Shown: positions 34,752 to 44,274, counted from the stretch's first letter. The stretch is DNA of 64,000 nucleotides from Clostridium sp. BSD9I1 (GCF_900185645.1 NZ_FYAM01000023.1:186001-250000); one strand, 5' to 3'. Numbers and translations are program-made. Notes: generated from the sequence alone by a model not told the origin.

Positions 34752-35885
34752 ATGAGAAGGCTCCAAAAGAAAAGATTCCAAAATAAAGGATTCTCAAATA
34801 AAATGGGAACAGTTGATTTTTTTCTTTTTTCAGTGATAATGTTACTCGTGGCTGTAGGAGTAATTATGGTTTTTAGTGCTAGTTCTTATTTTGCCTTTTA
34901 TAAGTATAAAGACAGTATGTATTTTTTAAAGAGGCAAGGATTATGGGCAACACTTGGAGTAATATTTATGTTTATTGCCATGAGCTATGATTATCATGAA
35001 ATAAAAAAACATACAAAAATAATTATGATTATTACTACACTTTTGCTCTTAGTAGTATTTGCGTTTCCAGAAAGAAATGGTGCAAGAAGATGGATACCGC
35101 TGGGACCAGCTACATTTCAGCCATCAGAAATAGCCAAGTATATGGTAGTTTTGTTTATAGCTAAAAGTATAGAAATGAAAGGAGAAAAGATAAAGACTTT
35201 TTTCCGTGGAGTAATACCTTATCTTTTAGTTGGGGGATTTTATGCTGCACTTGTATATTTAGAAAAAAACTTAAGTATAGCTACTGTTATAATGGGAGTA
35301 ACTTTTATAATGCTTTTTGTGGCTGGTGCAAAGTTTTCTCATCTTTTAGCAGTAGTAGCACCAGTTGTATGTGCCGGAGCAGCAGCCATACTTTTAGTGC
35401 CTTTTAGAAGAGCTAGATTTTTTACCTACAGAAATCCTTGGATAGATCCTCAGAGAACAGGTTATCAATTAATACAGTCTTTCTTAGCATTAGGTTCTGG
35501 AGGAATTTGGGGAGTAGGGCTAGGGCAATCAAGGCAAAAGTGTTATTATATTCCTGAGCCACATAATGATTTTATATTTGCAGTTATAGGGGAAGAATTA
35601 GGGCTTATAGGGTGTGCGTTTATAGTACTGTTATTTTCTATATTTATATGGAGAGGAATAGTAACTGCTGTTAAAGCAAAAGACACCTTTGGTACAATGC
35701 TTGCTACAGGTATAACTGCAGTTATAGCAATACAGGCAATTATAAATATTGCAGTTGTTACTGGTTCTATTCCTGTAACTGGAGTTCCACTACCATTTAT
35801 AAGCTATGGAGGCTCATCTTTAGTATTGAATCTCACAGCTATGGGAGTACTTTTAAATGTATCAAGACAAAAAAGTAACTGTTAA
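34752..35885 (+). CDS. ftsW: SEDS-family peptidoglycan glycosyltransferase FtsW/SpoVE
   Basis: This 377-residue polytopic SEDS protein (about 10 helices) polymerises lipid II into glycan strands together with a class B PBP, here probably SpoVD. Typical motifs are ARRWIPLGP (near 112), EKNLSIATV in the conserved loop near 173 where the family has a catalytic Asp region, PEPHNDFIFAVIGEELG (near 268) and the C-terminal PLPFISYGGSSL. It could serve as vegetative FtsW or as sporulation SpoVE; sequence alone does not decide. AGGAGG lies 5 nt upstream of the start. A terminator follows. Confidence 0.94.
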   Translation: MRRLQKKRFQNKGFSNKMGTVDFFLFSVIMLLVAVGVIMVFSASSYFAFYKYKDSMYFLKRQGLWATLGVIFMFIAMSYDYHEIKKHTKIIMIITTLLLLVVFAFPERNGARRWIPLGPATFQPSEIAKYMVVLFIAKSIEMKGEKIKTFFRGVIPYLLVGGFYAALVYLEKNLSIATVIMGVTFIMLFVAGAKFSHLLAVVAPVVCAGAAAILLVPFRRARFFTYRNPWIDPQRTGYQLIQSFLALGSGGIWGVGLGQSRQKCYYIPEPHNDFIFAVIGEELGLIGCAFIVLLFSIFIWRGIVTAVKAKDTFGTMLATGITAVIAIQAIINIAVVTGSIPVTGVPLPFISYGGSSLVLNLTAMGVLLNVSRQKSNC

Positions 35886-35894
35886 AAAGTTTGG

Positions 35895-35933
35895 ATTATA
35901 GCATTGCAAGCATTTGCAATGCTATAATTTTGT
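35895..35933 (+). terminator. Terminator after ftsW
   Basis: A perfect 15-bp stem (35895-35909 and 35914-35928) with a GCAT loop is followed by TTTTGT. It divides the dcw cluster into an mraZ-ftsW unit and a ftsQ-led unit. Confidence 0.82.
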
Positions 35934-36025
35934 ATTAAGAAAAATTTAATAAAAATTTTAATGAAATTAATCATAGCAAGTGTTATTATTAATATATGAA
36001 CAAATGGTTAGGGTGGAGAATTGAA

Positions 36026-36832
36026 ATGATAGAAGTTACAAACATAAATAATAAAAACAAAGAAGTAGAGGATGATACTAACGAAAAAAATGAATTTATA
36101 ATAAAGAGAAGAAGAAAAAAATTTATGAAAAAATTAGTGCTGTCATTATTATTTTTAATTGGAGTTTTAATGACTTTACTTCTTAAGCATCCGTATTTTA
36201 ATATAAAGGATATAAATGTAAAAAATAATAAGAATATATCTATAAGTAATGTTATAGAAACTTCTAAGATTAGCAAAGGGAATAATATTTTTTATATAGA
36301 TTTAGATAGTGCTAAAAAGAACTTATTAAAGAATCCATATATATTAGAAGCTCAGATAAAAAGAAAACTACCAAGTACTTTAGTTGTAACTATAAAGGAA
36401 AGGGAAGCAGTATTTTACGGAAATAAAGGAAATAAATATTTTGTATTAGATAGAAATGGTGCTGTACTAGAAGAAAGACAAGATATAAATAATATGAAAC
36501 TAGTAAAACTACAAGGGTTTGATGAAAGTAAAAGTAAATTGGGCCAGCCGATTGTAGTGGATGATGAAAGAAAGATAGAAACTGCCAGAGAATTGTCTGC
36601 TCTTTTAGGAAGTAAAAAGGATAACTATGGAATCTCAATAGTAGATATAGGTGATATAACAAATATAAAAGTATATTATAATAATATTTGCATTAAACTT
36701 GGGAATAATCAAAACTTAGATGTGAAGCTTAATAAGGCATTTAATATAGTTTTTCAAAAGGAAGAATTAAAGGGGAAAAAGGGATATATAGATGTGAGTT
36801 TTGAAGGCAATCCTGTAGTTTTTATAGAGTAA
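36026..36832 (+). CDS. ftsQ: Cell division protein FtsQ/DivIB
   Basis: This 268-residue bitopic protein has a charged cytoplasmic N-terminus, a transmembrane helix (about 36-58), and an extracellular POTRA domain starting at HPYFNIKDINVKNNKNIS (about 59-125), followed by a beta domain. It bridges FtsL and DivIC in the divisome. The start is set at ATG 36026, 8 nt after GGTGGAG; the longer frame from 35996 lacks a Shine-Dalgarno. It heads the second half of the dcw cluster, downstream of the ftsW terminator. Confidence 0.9.
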   Translation: MIEVTNINNKNKEVEDDTNEKNEFIIKRRRKKFMKKLVLSLLFLIGVLMTLLLKHPYFNIKDINVKNNKNISISNVIETSKISKGNNIFYIDLDSAKKNLLKNPYILEAQIKRKLPSTLVVTIKEREAVFYGNKGNKYFVLDRNGAVLEERQDINNMKLVKLQGFDESKSKLGQPIVVDDERKIETARELSALLGSKKDNYGISIVDIGDITNIKVYYNNICIKLGNNQNLDVKLNKAFNIVFQKEELKGKKGYIDVSFEGNPVVFIE

Positions 36833-36848
36833 GTGGGAGGAATTTTTT

Positions 36849-37577
36849 ATGCGTAAATGGACTTCGCAAATAAGTTTAGCTTTAGTGTGTGCAGTGCTTG
36901 GATTTACTTTAGCATATCAATTTAAAGCTATTTTAAAAAGAGAAAAATTATTAAATGTAAATCAGTATACAGCCAATAATGTTAATACGGAAATTGAACA
37001 ATATAAAAAGGATAAAGAAGGATTAAATAAAAAAATAGAAGAACTTCAAACTAAATTAAATGATTATGAATCAACAGCAGCAGGAAACGATGATACTACT
37101 AAAAAACTCTTAGTAGATTTGGAAGAAACTAGACTTTTAACAGGTACGACAGATGTTAAAGGGGAAGGTATAGTGATACAACTGATACCTAATCAAGATA
37201 TTTTTGGAAATAACGGAGGAATGACTATAACAGATAGGCATTTAGTTTATTTAGTAAATGAATTAAGATTTGCTGGAGCAGAAGCTATTTCCATAAATGA
37301 TATAAGACTTACATTAAAGTCTGGTATAAGAATTTCTGGAAGTACTATTATAATAAATGGTGAGGATAGAGTATCACCCTCACAAAAGATAACAATAAAA
37401 GCTATAGGAGATAAAAAGAATTTAGAGGCTGCTTTGAATTTTCCAGAAACATTATCAGATTTTAAAGGTATTTCTGAGGTTAAATATGAAGTATCTGATG
37501 ATATAAAGGTTCAAAAATATAATAAAACATATAAATTTAACTATGCAAAACCTGTAGAAAAAGAAAATAAAAAATAG
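36849..37577 (+). CDS. DUF881-family membrane protein (YlxW/YlxX-like)
   Basis: This 242-residue protein has an N-terminal transmembrane segment (about 8-26), a coiled coil (about 40-75) and a globular DUF881 domain (about 85-235) with motifs NELRFAGAEAISINDIRL and a conserved GSTIIINGE. It resembles Bacillus YlxW/YlxX, which lie at the same place between divIB and ftsA. Its biochemical function is unknown in the family. A related but distinct copy lies two genes downstream, separated by the small basic protein gene. Start follows TGGGAGG. Confidence 0.85.
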   Translation: MRKWTSQISLALVCAVLGFTLAYQFKAILKREKLLNVNQYTANNVNTEIEQYKKDKEGLNKKIEELQTKLNDYESTAAGNDDTTKKLLVDLEETRLLTGTTDVKGEGIVIQLIPNQDIFGNNGGMTITDRHLVYLVNELRFAGAEAISINDIRLTLKSGIRISGSTIIINGEDRVSPSQKITIKAIGDKKNLEAALNFPETLSDFKGISEVKYEVSDDIKVQKYNKTYKFNYAKPVEKENKK

Positions 37578-37588
37578 AGGTGACTTGA

Positions 37589-37930
37589 ATGATTGCGTTT
37601 TTGGGACTAATAATAGGTATGATATTAGGACTTGTACTTAATATAAATATTTCAGATAAGTTTTCTCCATATTTATCTATTGCAATACTAGCCGCTTTAG
37701 ACTCTGTATTTGGAGCTATAAGAGCTAATCTTTCTAAAAACTTTCAAGCTGATATATTTATTTCAGGCTTCTTTGGAAATGCTATTATTGCAGCAGCCCT
37801 TACATATATTGGAGATAAGCTGGGTGTTCCAATATATATAGCTGCTGTAGTAGTATTTGGAGGAAGAATATTTGATAGCTTTGCAATGATAAGAAGAATT
37901 CTTATTGAAAAGATAAAATCTCGTCAATGA
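37589..37930 (+). CDS. sbp: Small basic protein (Sbp, DUF1290 family)
   Basis: This 113-residue protein is almost entirely hydrophobic with three or four predicted transmembrane helices and a short basic C-terminus. It matches the small basic protein family found between ylxX and ftsA in Bacillus: GLVLNINISDKFSPYLSIAILAALDSVFGAIRA is characteristic. Function is unknown; its strict linkage to division genes suggests an envelope role. It sits between two DUF881 genes, with gaps of about 10 bp. Confidence 0.88.
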   Translation: MIAFLGLIIGMILGLVLNINISDKFSPYLSIAILAALDSVFGAIRANLSKNFQADIFISGFFGNAIIAAALTYIGDKLGVPIYIAAVVVFGGRIFDSFAMIRRILIEKIKSRQ

Positions 37931-37940
37931 GGTGAACTAA

Positions 37941-38657
37941 ATGAAAAAAAATGAGGCTAATATATTTTTATTTATAGCTTCTATTATTATAGGAGTACTG
38001 ATAGCTACAAATATTAGTTTTTCAAGACAAAGTCAAATAATGTTAAGCAGTAGGGAATACCAGGATAACTATGCTCATAAAAATCAACTTATAAATGATA
38101 TAAGTAACTTAAATAGACAGTATGAAGAATATTCTAATAAGCTTCGTAAATATGAGGAAAGTATACAAGATAGAAATAAGATAAAAAATGAAATAATAAA
38201 GGAAATAGACTACAATAATAATATACTTGGTGGAACTGAAGTGCATGGACAAGGAATATTAATTACACTAAATGATGCAAGCACAGAATTTGTAGAGGAC
38301 CCTTTTGAATATCAATTAAAATTGATACATAATACTGATATGGTGCAGGTAATAAATGATTTGTTGAATTCTGGTGCAGAAGCTATTTCAGTAAATGGGA
38401 ATAGACTTATAGGGAATTCAAGTATATACTGCAATGGTCCTTTTTTAAGAGTCAATGGCATACAAATAAGTGCTCCCTTTTATATAAAAGCTATAGGAAA
38501 TAAAGAAACATTAAAAGCATATATGCTTGGAGATGAAAACTACTTAAAGGCATTGATGTTTAGAGACATACAAGTAGATATAGAAGATTCACAAGATATT
38601 ATAATACCAGCTTTTAGCGGAAATTTTAAAAATAAATTTATAAAATCTTTTAAGTAA
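37941..38657 (+). CDS. DUF881-family membrane protein, second copy
   Basis: This 238-residue protein repeats the plan of the first DUF881 protein: a transmembrane segment (about 7-25), a coiled coil (about 45-80) and a DUF881 domain with DLLNSGAEAISVNGNRLI. The two are diverged paralogues. It follows sbp by 10 bp and has a GAGGTGA site. It is the last gene before the ylmE-type block; ftsA and ftsZ, which would follow in Bacillus, are not present. Confidence 0.85.
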   Translation: MKKNEANIFLFIASIIIGVLIATNISFSRQSQIMLSSREYQDNYAHKNQLINDISNLNRQYEEYSNKLRKYEESIQDRNKIKNEIIKEIDYNNNILGGTEVHGQGILITLNDASTEFVEDPFEYQLKLIHNTDMVQVINDLLNSGAEAISVNGNRLIGNSSIYCNGPFLRVNGIQISAPFYIKAIGNKETLKAYMLGDENYLKALMFRDIQVDIEDSQDIIIPAFSGNFKNKFIKSFK

Positions 38658-38722
38658 ATAGATAAATATGAAGGAATTTTGGATTTTATGAAGAATAATT
38701 AAGATTAAAAGGGGATGATAAT

Positions 38723-39397
38723 ATGTCTATTGCTGAAAATGTAATAAATATTAATCCTACTATTCCAAGTGGAGTTAAGCTTATAGCTGTATCAAAAACA
38801 AAGCCATTGGAAGATATGGATGAGGTATATCAATGCGGAATAAGAGATTTTGGAGAAAATAAGGTTCAGGAATTAATGTATAAGATAGAGCATTTTAATA
38901 AAGAAGATGTAACATGGCATTTAATAGGACATTTACAGCGAAATAAAGTTAAATACATTGTAGGCAAAGTTAATCTTATACATTCCTTAGATAGCATAAA
39001 GTTGTTAGAAGAAATAGAAAAACAATATGCTAAGACAGGATTAATAGCTCATGTTCTTATAGAAATAAATATAGGAAAAGAACAAAATAAGTCTGGAATA
39101 ATGAAAGAAGACTTAGAAGAACTATTAAATGTTATAGAAAATTGTAATTACGTAAATGTAGAAGGACTTATGACTGTAATACCTATAGGTGATGAAAATT
39201 CTTGTAGAATATACTTTAAAGAGGTTAAAAATATATTCGATAACTTAAGTAAGAGAAGTTTTAAAAATATTAAAATGAAATACCTTTCAATGGGTATGAC
39301 TGGAGATTATAAGATAGCCATAGAAGAAGGCTCTAATATGGTGAGAATAGGTCAAGGGATATTTGGTAAAAGAGATTACACAATTATTAATGCTTAA
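38723..39397 (+). CDS. yggS: YggS-family pyridoxal phosphate-binding protein
   Basis: This 224-residue protein belongs to the PLPBP/YggS family (YlmE in Bacillus), which maintains PLP homeostasis. The PLP lysine lies in AVSKTKP (near residue 26). The family segments [21 protein letters not shown] and [22 protein letters not shown] are present. The order yggS, sepF, yggT, ylmH, divIVA is the classical Gram-positive block. Start follows AAGGGGATG. Confidence 0.94.
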   Translation: MSIAENVININPTIPSGVKLIAVSKTKPLEDMDEVYQCGIRDFGENKVQELMYKIEHFNKEDVTWHLIGHLQRNKVKYIVGKVNLIHSLDSIKLLEEIEKQYAKTGLIAHVLIEINIGKEQNKSGIMKEDLEELLNVIENCNYVNVEGLMTVIPIGDENSCRIYFKEVKNIFDNLSKRSFKNIKMKYLSMGMTGDYKIAIEEGSNMVRIGQGIFGKRDYTIINA

Positions 39398-39414
39398 TAA
39401 AGGAGGAAATTTAC

Positions 39415-39888
39415 ATGGCAGGAAAAGTACTAAATAAGATGATGAGTCTTATAGGGCTGGAAGATGAAATAGAAGAATTAGAAGAAGATACAGATGAAAT
39501 GGAAGATGGAATATCTGGAAATGATAATGGAAGGGAAGAATATGAACCTATAATTTCATCTAATTCAAAAAAACCAAATAAAATAGTAAGTATACATACT
39601 TCTGTAAATCCAAAGGTTTTAATAGTTAAGCCTTCTACCTATGATGAAGTAGTAGATATATGTGACCACTTGAAAAATAGAAAGATAGTAGTGGTGAATT
39701 CTACAGGATTAGAACCTAAAGTAGGGCAAAGGTTACTAGACTTCATGAGTGGAGCAACTTATGCATTAGGTGGGAATTTAGAAGAAGTAGGATGTAAAAT
39801 ATATATAGTATCCCCTTCTAATGTAGAGGTAGATAGTGAACTTAAAGACGAATTGTCAAATAAGGGGATTTTTAGCTGGAATAAATAA
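39415..39888 (+). CDS. sepF: Cell division protein SepF
   Basis: This 157-residue protein has an N-terminal amphipathic stretch that can bind membrane (about 1-17), an acidic linker (about 18-45) and a C-terminal SepF domain (about 65-150) with [19 protein letters not shown] and the [11 protein letters not shown] signature. SepF polymerises into rings and tethers FtsZ to the membrane. This role would be central here since ftsA is not seen in the cluster. It has a strong AAAGGAGG site and follows yggS by 17 bp. Confidence 0.94.
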   Translation: MAGKVLNKMMSLIGLEDEIEELEEDTDEMEDGISGNDNGREEYEPIISSNSKKPNKIVSIHTSVNPKVLIVKPSTYDEVVDICDHLKNRKIVVVNSTGLEPKVGQRLLDFMSGATYALGGNLEEVGCKIYIVSPSNVEVDSELKDELSNKGIFSWNK

Positions 39889-39902
39889 AGCTGGAGGTTT
39901 AT

Positions 39903-40169
39903 ATGAACGTTATTTTATACAAAATTTTTAGTCTTTTATTTGTTGTAATGGAGTATGCAATATTTGCAGAAATAATACTTTCATTTGTTATGAGGGGAGT
40001 AGAAAATAAATTTACTTATTTTCTGCACTCTATCACAGAACCATTACTTGCTCCAGGAAGAAAAATTCAGGAAAAAATTATGCCAGGGTTTATGATCGAC
40101 TTCTCTCCTATTCTTGCCCTTTTTATTATATCCATATTAAGACAAATTGTAAGGAATATTCTTTTTTGA
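39903..40169 (+). CDS. YggT-family membrane protein
   Basis: This 88-residue protein has two hydrophobic segments (about 7-30 and 63-85) around the conserved loop FLHSITEPLLAPGRKI. It matches the YggT/YlmG family, placed between sepF and ylmH in Firmicutes. The family is linked to division or envelope function without a defined activity. GGAGG lies 6 nt upstream of the start. Confidence 0.9.
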   Translation: MNVILYKIFSLLFVVMEYAIFAEIILSFVMRGVENKFTYFLHSITEPLLAPGRKIQEKIMPGFMIDFSPILALFIISILRQIVRNILF

Positions 40170-40173
40170 TGAT

Positions 40174-40947
40174 ATGATAGATAAAAAAGCATTTTTAAAT
40201 GCATTGTCCTTTGAAGACAAGAATAGAGTTTCAAAGTTATATGAGAAAATATGTTTTTGCTTAAAAACAGGAAGAGAAGTGTACACAGAGGAATTTTATC
40301 CTCCAAACATTTGGAGGTATCTGGAAAAGGCTAAAGGGGCCTTGGGGCTAAATGTAAGTTCCTTTGGGATATTTGATGAGGCGGAAAGAAAAGTAATAGC
40401 TTTTTCGCAAGAAGAAATATGGCAATTTCCAATAAGTTTAATTAAGATACAAAATAAATCTGAATTTACTAAGTTAACTCATAGAGATTATTTAGGAAGT
40501 ATCTTGTCATTAGGTATAAAGAGGGAAAAATTTGGAGATTTAATATGTGAAGATTCCTCAGCATATGTGGCAGTATATGAAGAGCTGGCTGATTATATAA
40601 TATATAACTTAAAATCTGTAGGAAATAGTCCATGTATTGTGGAGATAGTTGATATATATACTGAAGATTTGCCACAACATAAATTTCAAGAGGAAAATAT
40701 AATATCAACTTCATTTAGATTAGACTCTATTGTAAGTTCTATAACAGGGCTTTCCCGAAGTAAAGCTTTAGATATTATAAAAGAAGGCAAGGTTATAAAG
40801 GACTATAGAGTAGAAACTGAAAAAGATGAAATAGTTCAGGAAAATGCAATACTTACTATAAGAGGTTATGGTAAGTATAAAATAGTATCTCAAGTGGGTA
40901 TTACAGGCAGCGGCAGATTTAAAATATTACTAAAGAAATTTATCTAA
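40174..40947 (+). CDS. YlmH-type S4-domain RNA-binding protein
   Basis: This 257-residue cytoplasmic protein has an N-terminal YlmH domain and a C-terminal S4 RNA-binding domain (about 180-240, SFRLDSIVSSITGLSRSKALDIIKEGKV). In Bacillus YlmH acts on stalled large ribosomal subunits as part of ribosome-associated quality control. That is notable because rqcH is also in this window. The start lies only 4 bp after the yggT stop and the site GATGATATG is weak, so translational coupling is likely. Confidence 0.9.
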   Translation: MIDKKAFLNALSFEDKNRVSKLYEKICFCLKTGREVYTEEFYPPNIWRYLEKAKGALGLNVSSFGIFDEAERKVIAFSQEEIWQFPISLIKIQNKSEFTKLTHRDYLGSILSLGIKREKFGDLICEDSSAYVAVYEELADYIIYNLKSVGNSPCIVEIVDIYTEDLPQHKFQEENIISTSFRLDSIVSSITGLSRSKALDIIKEGKVIKDYRVETEKDEIVQENAILTIRGYGKYKIVSQVGITGSGRFKILLKKFI

Positions 40948-40961
40948 AATGAGGTGGTCGT

Positions 40962-41603
40962 ATGAAAACAACATCTATGGATATAACAAGTAGGGAATTT
41001 AAGAAATCCTTTAGAGGATATGACATGGACGAAGTAGAAGAGTTTTTAGAAAAGATAGCAGAAGACTATGAAACTTTGTATAAAGAAAATTCATATTTAA
41101 AAGAAAAAATAAATGCATTGCAAGAAAATATTGAGCATTATGCAAAAATGGAAGATACAATTCAAAGTACGCTTTTACTTGCGCAAAATGCTTCTGATCA
41201 AGCTAAGAGAACAGCTCAAAAAGAAGCAGAACTTGTTGTGTTAAATGCCAATGAAACAGCTCAAAGAATTTTAGATAAGGCTCATAATGAAGTAATGAAA
41301 ATAAATGATGATTTTGAGCGAACAAAGCAAGAGTTCATAATCTTTAAGACAAAGTTTAAAACTTTTATGCAATCTCAGTTAGAAGTATTTGAGACAATGG
41401 AAAAAGATTATATAAGAAGCTATAATATAGGTAACTATGTAGATAAAAGTAAAAATGATAGTTTAAATCTAGAGGAATTAGGAAATAATATAAGCATAGA
41501 ATTAAGTAATGATGAAAGTTTCATGAAAAAAGATTTAGAAGAAACTAAAATTCTTGATCCTGAAGAATTAAATCAAATTAAGAGTTTTTTTGCAGAAAGA
41601 TAA
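40962..41603 (+). CDS. divIVA: DivIVA-family cell division/polarity protein
   Basis: This 213-residue protein has the conserved N-terminal lipid-binding domain (DITSREFKKSFRGYDMDEVEEFLEKI, about 5-31), then long coiled coils (about 30-75 and 85-140) and an acidic tail. DivIVA senses negative membrane curvature at septa and poles and organises septum placement and polar sporulation proteins. It closes the dcw-associated block and is followed by a strong terminator. The start follows GAGGTGG. Confidence 0.94.
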   Translation: MKTTSMDITSREFKKSFRGYDMDEVEEFLEKIAEDYETLYKENSYLKEKINALQENIEHYAKMEDTIQSTLLLAQNASDQAKRTAQKEAELVVLNANETAQRILDKAHNEVMKINDDFERTKQEFIIFKTKFKTFMQSQLEVFETMEKDYIRSYNIGNYVDKSKNDSLNLEELGNNISIELSNDESFMKKDLEETKILDPEELNQIKSFFAER

Positions 41604-41604
41604 T

Positions 41605-41636
41605 AAAAAATCTCGCTCGTCAGAGTGAGATTTTTT
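41605..41636 (+). terminator. Terminator of the ftsQ-divIVA unit
   Basis: Arms AAAAAATCTCGCTC and GAGTGAGATTTTTT (one G-T pair) with a GTCA loop start right after the divIVA stop codon. Confidence 0.9.
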
Positions 41637-41681
41637 ATTGAAAATTTATTTATCCTGCTAATTAAGAGAGGGGATAGAAAT

Positions 41682-42758
41682 ATGAAAGAAATAAGTGTGA
41701 AGCTAAAGGATAGGGAATACAAAGTATATATAACTTCATCTATGGATAGATTTTCACAAGCTTTAATTGAAAATAAGATAAAAGATAAAGATTCAATGTT
41801 TATAATTACAGATGATAAGGTGCATTCGATTTATAAAGATAGTATTGAAAAATTGAAGGAACAATATAACGTAAAGGAATATTGTTTTAAGGAAGGGGAA
41901 GAAAATAAGAACATAAATACGGTTCAAGGAATATACTCTTTTTTAATGGAAAATAACGCAAATAGAAATAGTTTATTAATAGCATTAGGTGGAGGTGTTG
42001 TAGGAGATATAGTTGGGTTTGTAGCCTCTACTTATATGAGGGGAATAAGATATATTAACATACCTACAACTCTTTTATCCCAAGTAGATAGTTCTGTAGG
42101 AGGAAAAGTAGGATATAACTATAATGGCGTGAAAAATATAATAGGAAATTTTCATCATCCAGAGTTTGTGTATATATCTACAAATTTCTTGAAGACATTA
42201 GAACAAAAGGAGTTCCAAGGAGCATTAGGGGAAGTAGTAAAATATGCGCTTATTAGAGATAGTAGTTTTTTAAACTTTTTAAATGAAAATTATAAGGGTA
42301 TATTGGAAAAAGAAACAGATAAAATGATTCATATAATAAAAAACTCTCTTAAGATAAAATCAGAAATAATAAAAGATGATTTAAATGATAGAGGAATTAG
42401 AAATGTATTAAATTTTGGGCATACAGTAGGTCATGCTATTGAAATAAATTCAGGAGGCAAATTAACTCATGGGGAAGCTGTAGCGCTGGGCATGCTTACC
42501 TCAATAAAACTTTCTGAAAACATATGTAAGTTAAGAAGGGAATTATATGGAAATATCGTTAACTTATATGAAAAGCTAAGGCTTCCTACAAAGTATAAAG
42601 TTGACAATTATACTTTATTTATGTATGCTATTAATCGTGATAAAAAAAATGATGATAAAATAAAATTTGTATTATTAGAGGACTTGAATGAGCCAAAAGT
42701 AAAAGTAGAAGTAAATAAAAAAGATATTATAAATGCATTAAAAAATAGCATATCTTGA
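41682..42758 (+). CDS. aroB: 3-dehydroquinate synthase
   Basis: This 358-residue NAD+ and metal-dependent enzyme cyclises DAHP to 3-dehydroquinate, step two of the shikimate pathway. The NAD+-binding GGGVVGDIVGFVAS is near 103-116, followed by PTTLLSQVDSSVGGK (near 129), and the metal-binding residues lie in E-V-V-K (near 183) and NFGHTVGHAIE (near 246). The start is set at ATG 41682 behind AGAGGGGATAG; a longer frame from 41625 would begin inside the upstream terminator. mtnN follows 14 bp later. Confidence 0.95.
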   Translation: MKEISVKLKDREYKVYITSSMDRFSQALIENKIKDKDSMFIITDDKVHSIYKDSIEKLKEQYNVKEYCFKEGEENKNINTVQGIYSFLMENNANRNSLLIALGGGVVGDIVGFVASTYMRGIRYINIPTTLLSQVDSSVGGKVGYNYNGVKNIIGNFHHPEFVYISTNFLKTLEQKEFQGALGEVVKYALIRDSSFLNFLNENYKGILEKETDKMIHIIKNSLKIKSEIIKDDLNDRGIRNVLNFGHTVGHAIEINSGGKLTHGEAVALGMLTSIKLSENICKLRRELYGNIVNLYEKLRLPTKYKVDNYTLFMYAINRDKKNDDKIKFVLLEDLNEPKVKVEVNKKDIINALKNSIS

Positions 42759-42772
42759 AGGAGGAAATAATT

Positions 42773-43465
42773 ATGATAATAGGAATAATAGGAGCGATGA
42801 TTGAGGAAGTAGAGCCAATCATAAATGAAATGAGTATAGAAAGAAAGCTTAGTAAAGCACAAATGGAATTTAACCTAGGGAAAATATGGGCGCATGATGT
42901 GGTTGTTGTTAAGAGTGGTATAGGTAAGGTAAATGCAGCAGTATGTGCACAAATACTTATAGATGAATTTAATGTTGATAAAGTTATAAATGTTGGAGTA
43001 GCAGGAGGGGTAGGAGAGGATGTACTTCCTGGGGATGTAGTTATTGCAGATAGTTTAGTACAACATGATTGCGATTCAACTGCATTTGGAGAGAGAAAAG
43101 GACAAATTCCTAGAATGGATACATTTGATTTTAAATGTCATGATGAATTAGTTTTAAAAGCAAAAGCAGCTTGTGAAAAAGTAAGTGAATGTAAATGTTT
43201 TGTGGGGAGAATAGTTACAGGAGATCAATTTATAGCTGATAGGGATAAAATTATTTGGCTAAGTGAAGAGTTTGGCGCTCTTGCATGTGAAATGGAAGGT
43301 GGAAGTATTGCTCAAGTTTGCCATTTAAATAATGTGCCTTTTGTAATAATAAGATCTGCATCTGATAATGCTAATAATGGAGCACATATAGAATATGAAA
43401 AGTTTAAGCCAATAGCTGTAAAAAATTCTATAGGTATTCTTAAGAATATGATAGAAACTATGTAG
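42773..43465 (+). CDS. mtnN: 5'-methylthioadenosine/S-adenosylhomocysteine nucleosidase
   Basis: This 230-residue enzyme cleaves adenine from methylthioadenosine and S-adenosylhomocysteine, in methyl-cycle recycling. The N-terminal GIIGAMIEEVEP, the GVAGGVGEDVLPGDVVIAD segment (near 75), the catalytic glutamates in CEMEGGSIAQVC (near 170) and the RSASDNAN motif (catalytic Asp near 197) are all present. The start is ATG 42773 behind GAAGGAGG; a longer frame from 42755 overlaps aroB. It lies between two shikimate genes, and co-transcription with them is likely. Confidence 0.95.
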   Translation: MIIGIIGAMIEEVEPIINEMSIERKLSKAQMEFNLGKIWAHDVVVVKSGIGKVNAAVCAQILIDEFNVDKVINVGVAGGVGEDVLPGDVVIADSLVQHDCDSTAFGERKGQIPRMDTFDFKCHDELVLKAKAACEKVSECKCFVGRIVTGDQFIADRDKIIWLSEEFGALACEMEGGSIAQVCHLNNVPFVIIRSASDNANNGAHIEYEKFKPIAVKNSIGILKNMIETM

Positions 43466-43476
43466 GTGATAAGGGA

Positions 43477-44274
43477 ATGGAAAATTTATTGGTAGACATA
43501 AAAAATGGTGAAAGGATAAAAGTAAGAGTAAAAGATATCGAGATAGGTGGAAGTGAAAAAATAATAATGTCTGGACCATGCGCCGTAGAAGATTATGATA
43601 CTATGATTAAAATTGGAAAGACATTAAAAGATTTAGGTGTTCATATGTTAAGAGGTGGAGCTTTTAAACCAAGGACTTCACCATATTCCTTTCAAGGTCT
43701 AAAATTTGAAGGTATGAAGATACTAAATGAAGTAAGTAAAGTTACAGGGCTTCCAGTGGTATCCGAAATAATGGATACTCGTGATGTAGAAGAAGGAATA
43801 AAGTACATAGATATGATTCAAATAGGTTCTAGAAATATGTACAATTATAGCCTTTTAAAAGAAGTGGGAAAAACCAATAAGCCTGTACTTTTAAAAAGGG
43901 GTATGAGTGCAACTTTAGCAGAGTGGATTTATGCAGCGGAATATATCATGGCAGAAGGCAATATGAATGTAGTTCTTTGTGAAAGAGGAATAAGAACATT
44001 TGAAAGTTATACAAGAAATACTTTGGATTTAAATAGTGTAGCGGTGATAAAACAAAAATATAGAATACCTATAATAGTTGATCCAAGTCATGGAACAGGA
44101 CTTAGAGAACTTGTTTTACCAATGAGTATGGCCTCTTTAGCTGTGGGAGCTGATGGACTTATGATAGAAAGTCATATACATCCAGATAATTCTGTTTCAG
44201 ATTCTAGAGAAACGATCTCTATGGAAAACTTAAAGAATATTATAAGTAAAATTAAAAATAAAGAACTTTTTTAG
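43477..44274 (+). CDS. aroF: 3-deoxy-7-phosphoheptulonate synthase, type I-beta
   Basis: This 265-residue enzyme condenses phosphoenolpyruvate and erythrose-4-phosphate into DAHP, the entry to aromatic biosynthesis. It is the short KDO8P-like I-beta form. Motifs are SGPCAVED (near 31), LRGGAFKPRTSPY (near 60), KRGM (near 146) and DPSHGTG (near 202). There is no N-terminal ferredoxin-like regulatory domain and no chorismate mutase fusion, so allosteric control by these is not expected. It follows mtnN by 11 bp. A small hairpin GGTTC/GAACC at 44317-44333 lies downstream. Confidence 0.94.
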   Translation: MENLLVDIKNGERIKVRVKDIEIGGSEKIIMSGPCAVEDYDTMIKIGKTLKDLGVHMLRGGAFKPRTSPYSFQGLKFEGMKILNEVSKVTGLPVVSEIMDTRDVEEGIKYIDMIQIGSRNMYNYSLLKEVGKTNKPVLLKRGMSATLAEWIYAAEYIMAEGNMNVVLCERGIRTFESYTRNTLDLNSVAVIKQKYRIPIIVDPSHGTGLRELVLPMSMASLAVGADGLMIESHIHPDNSVSDSRETISMENLKNIISKIKNKELF

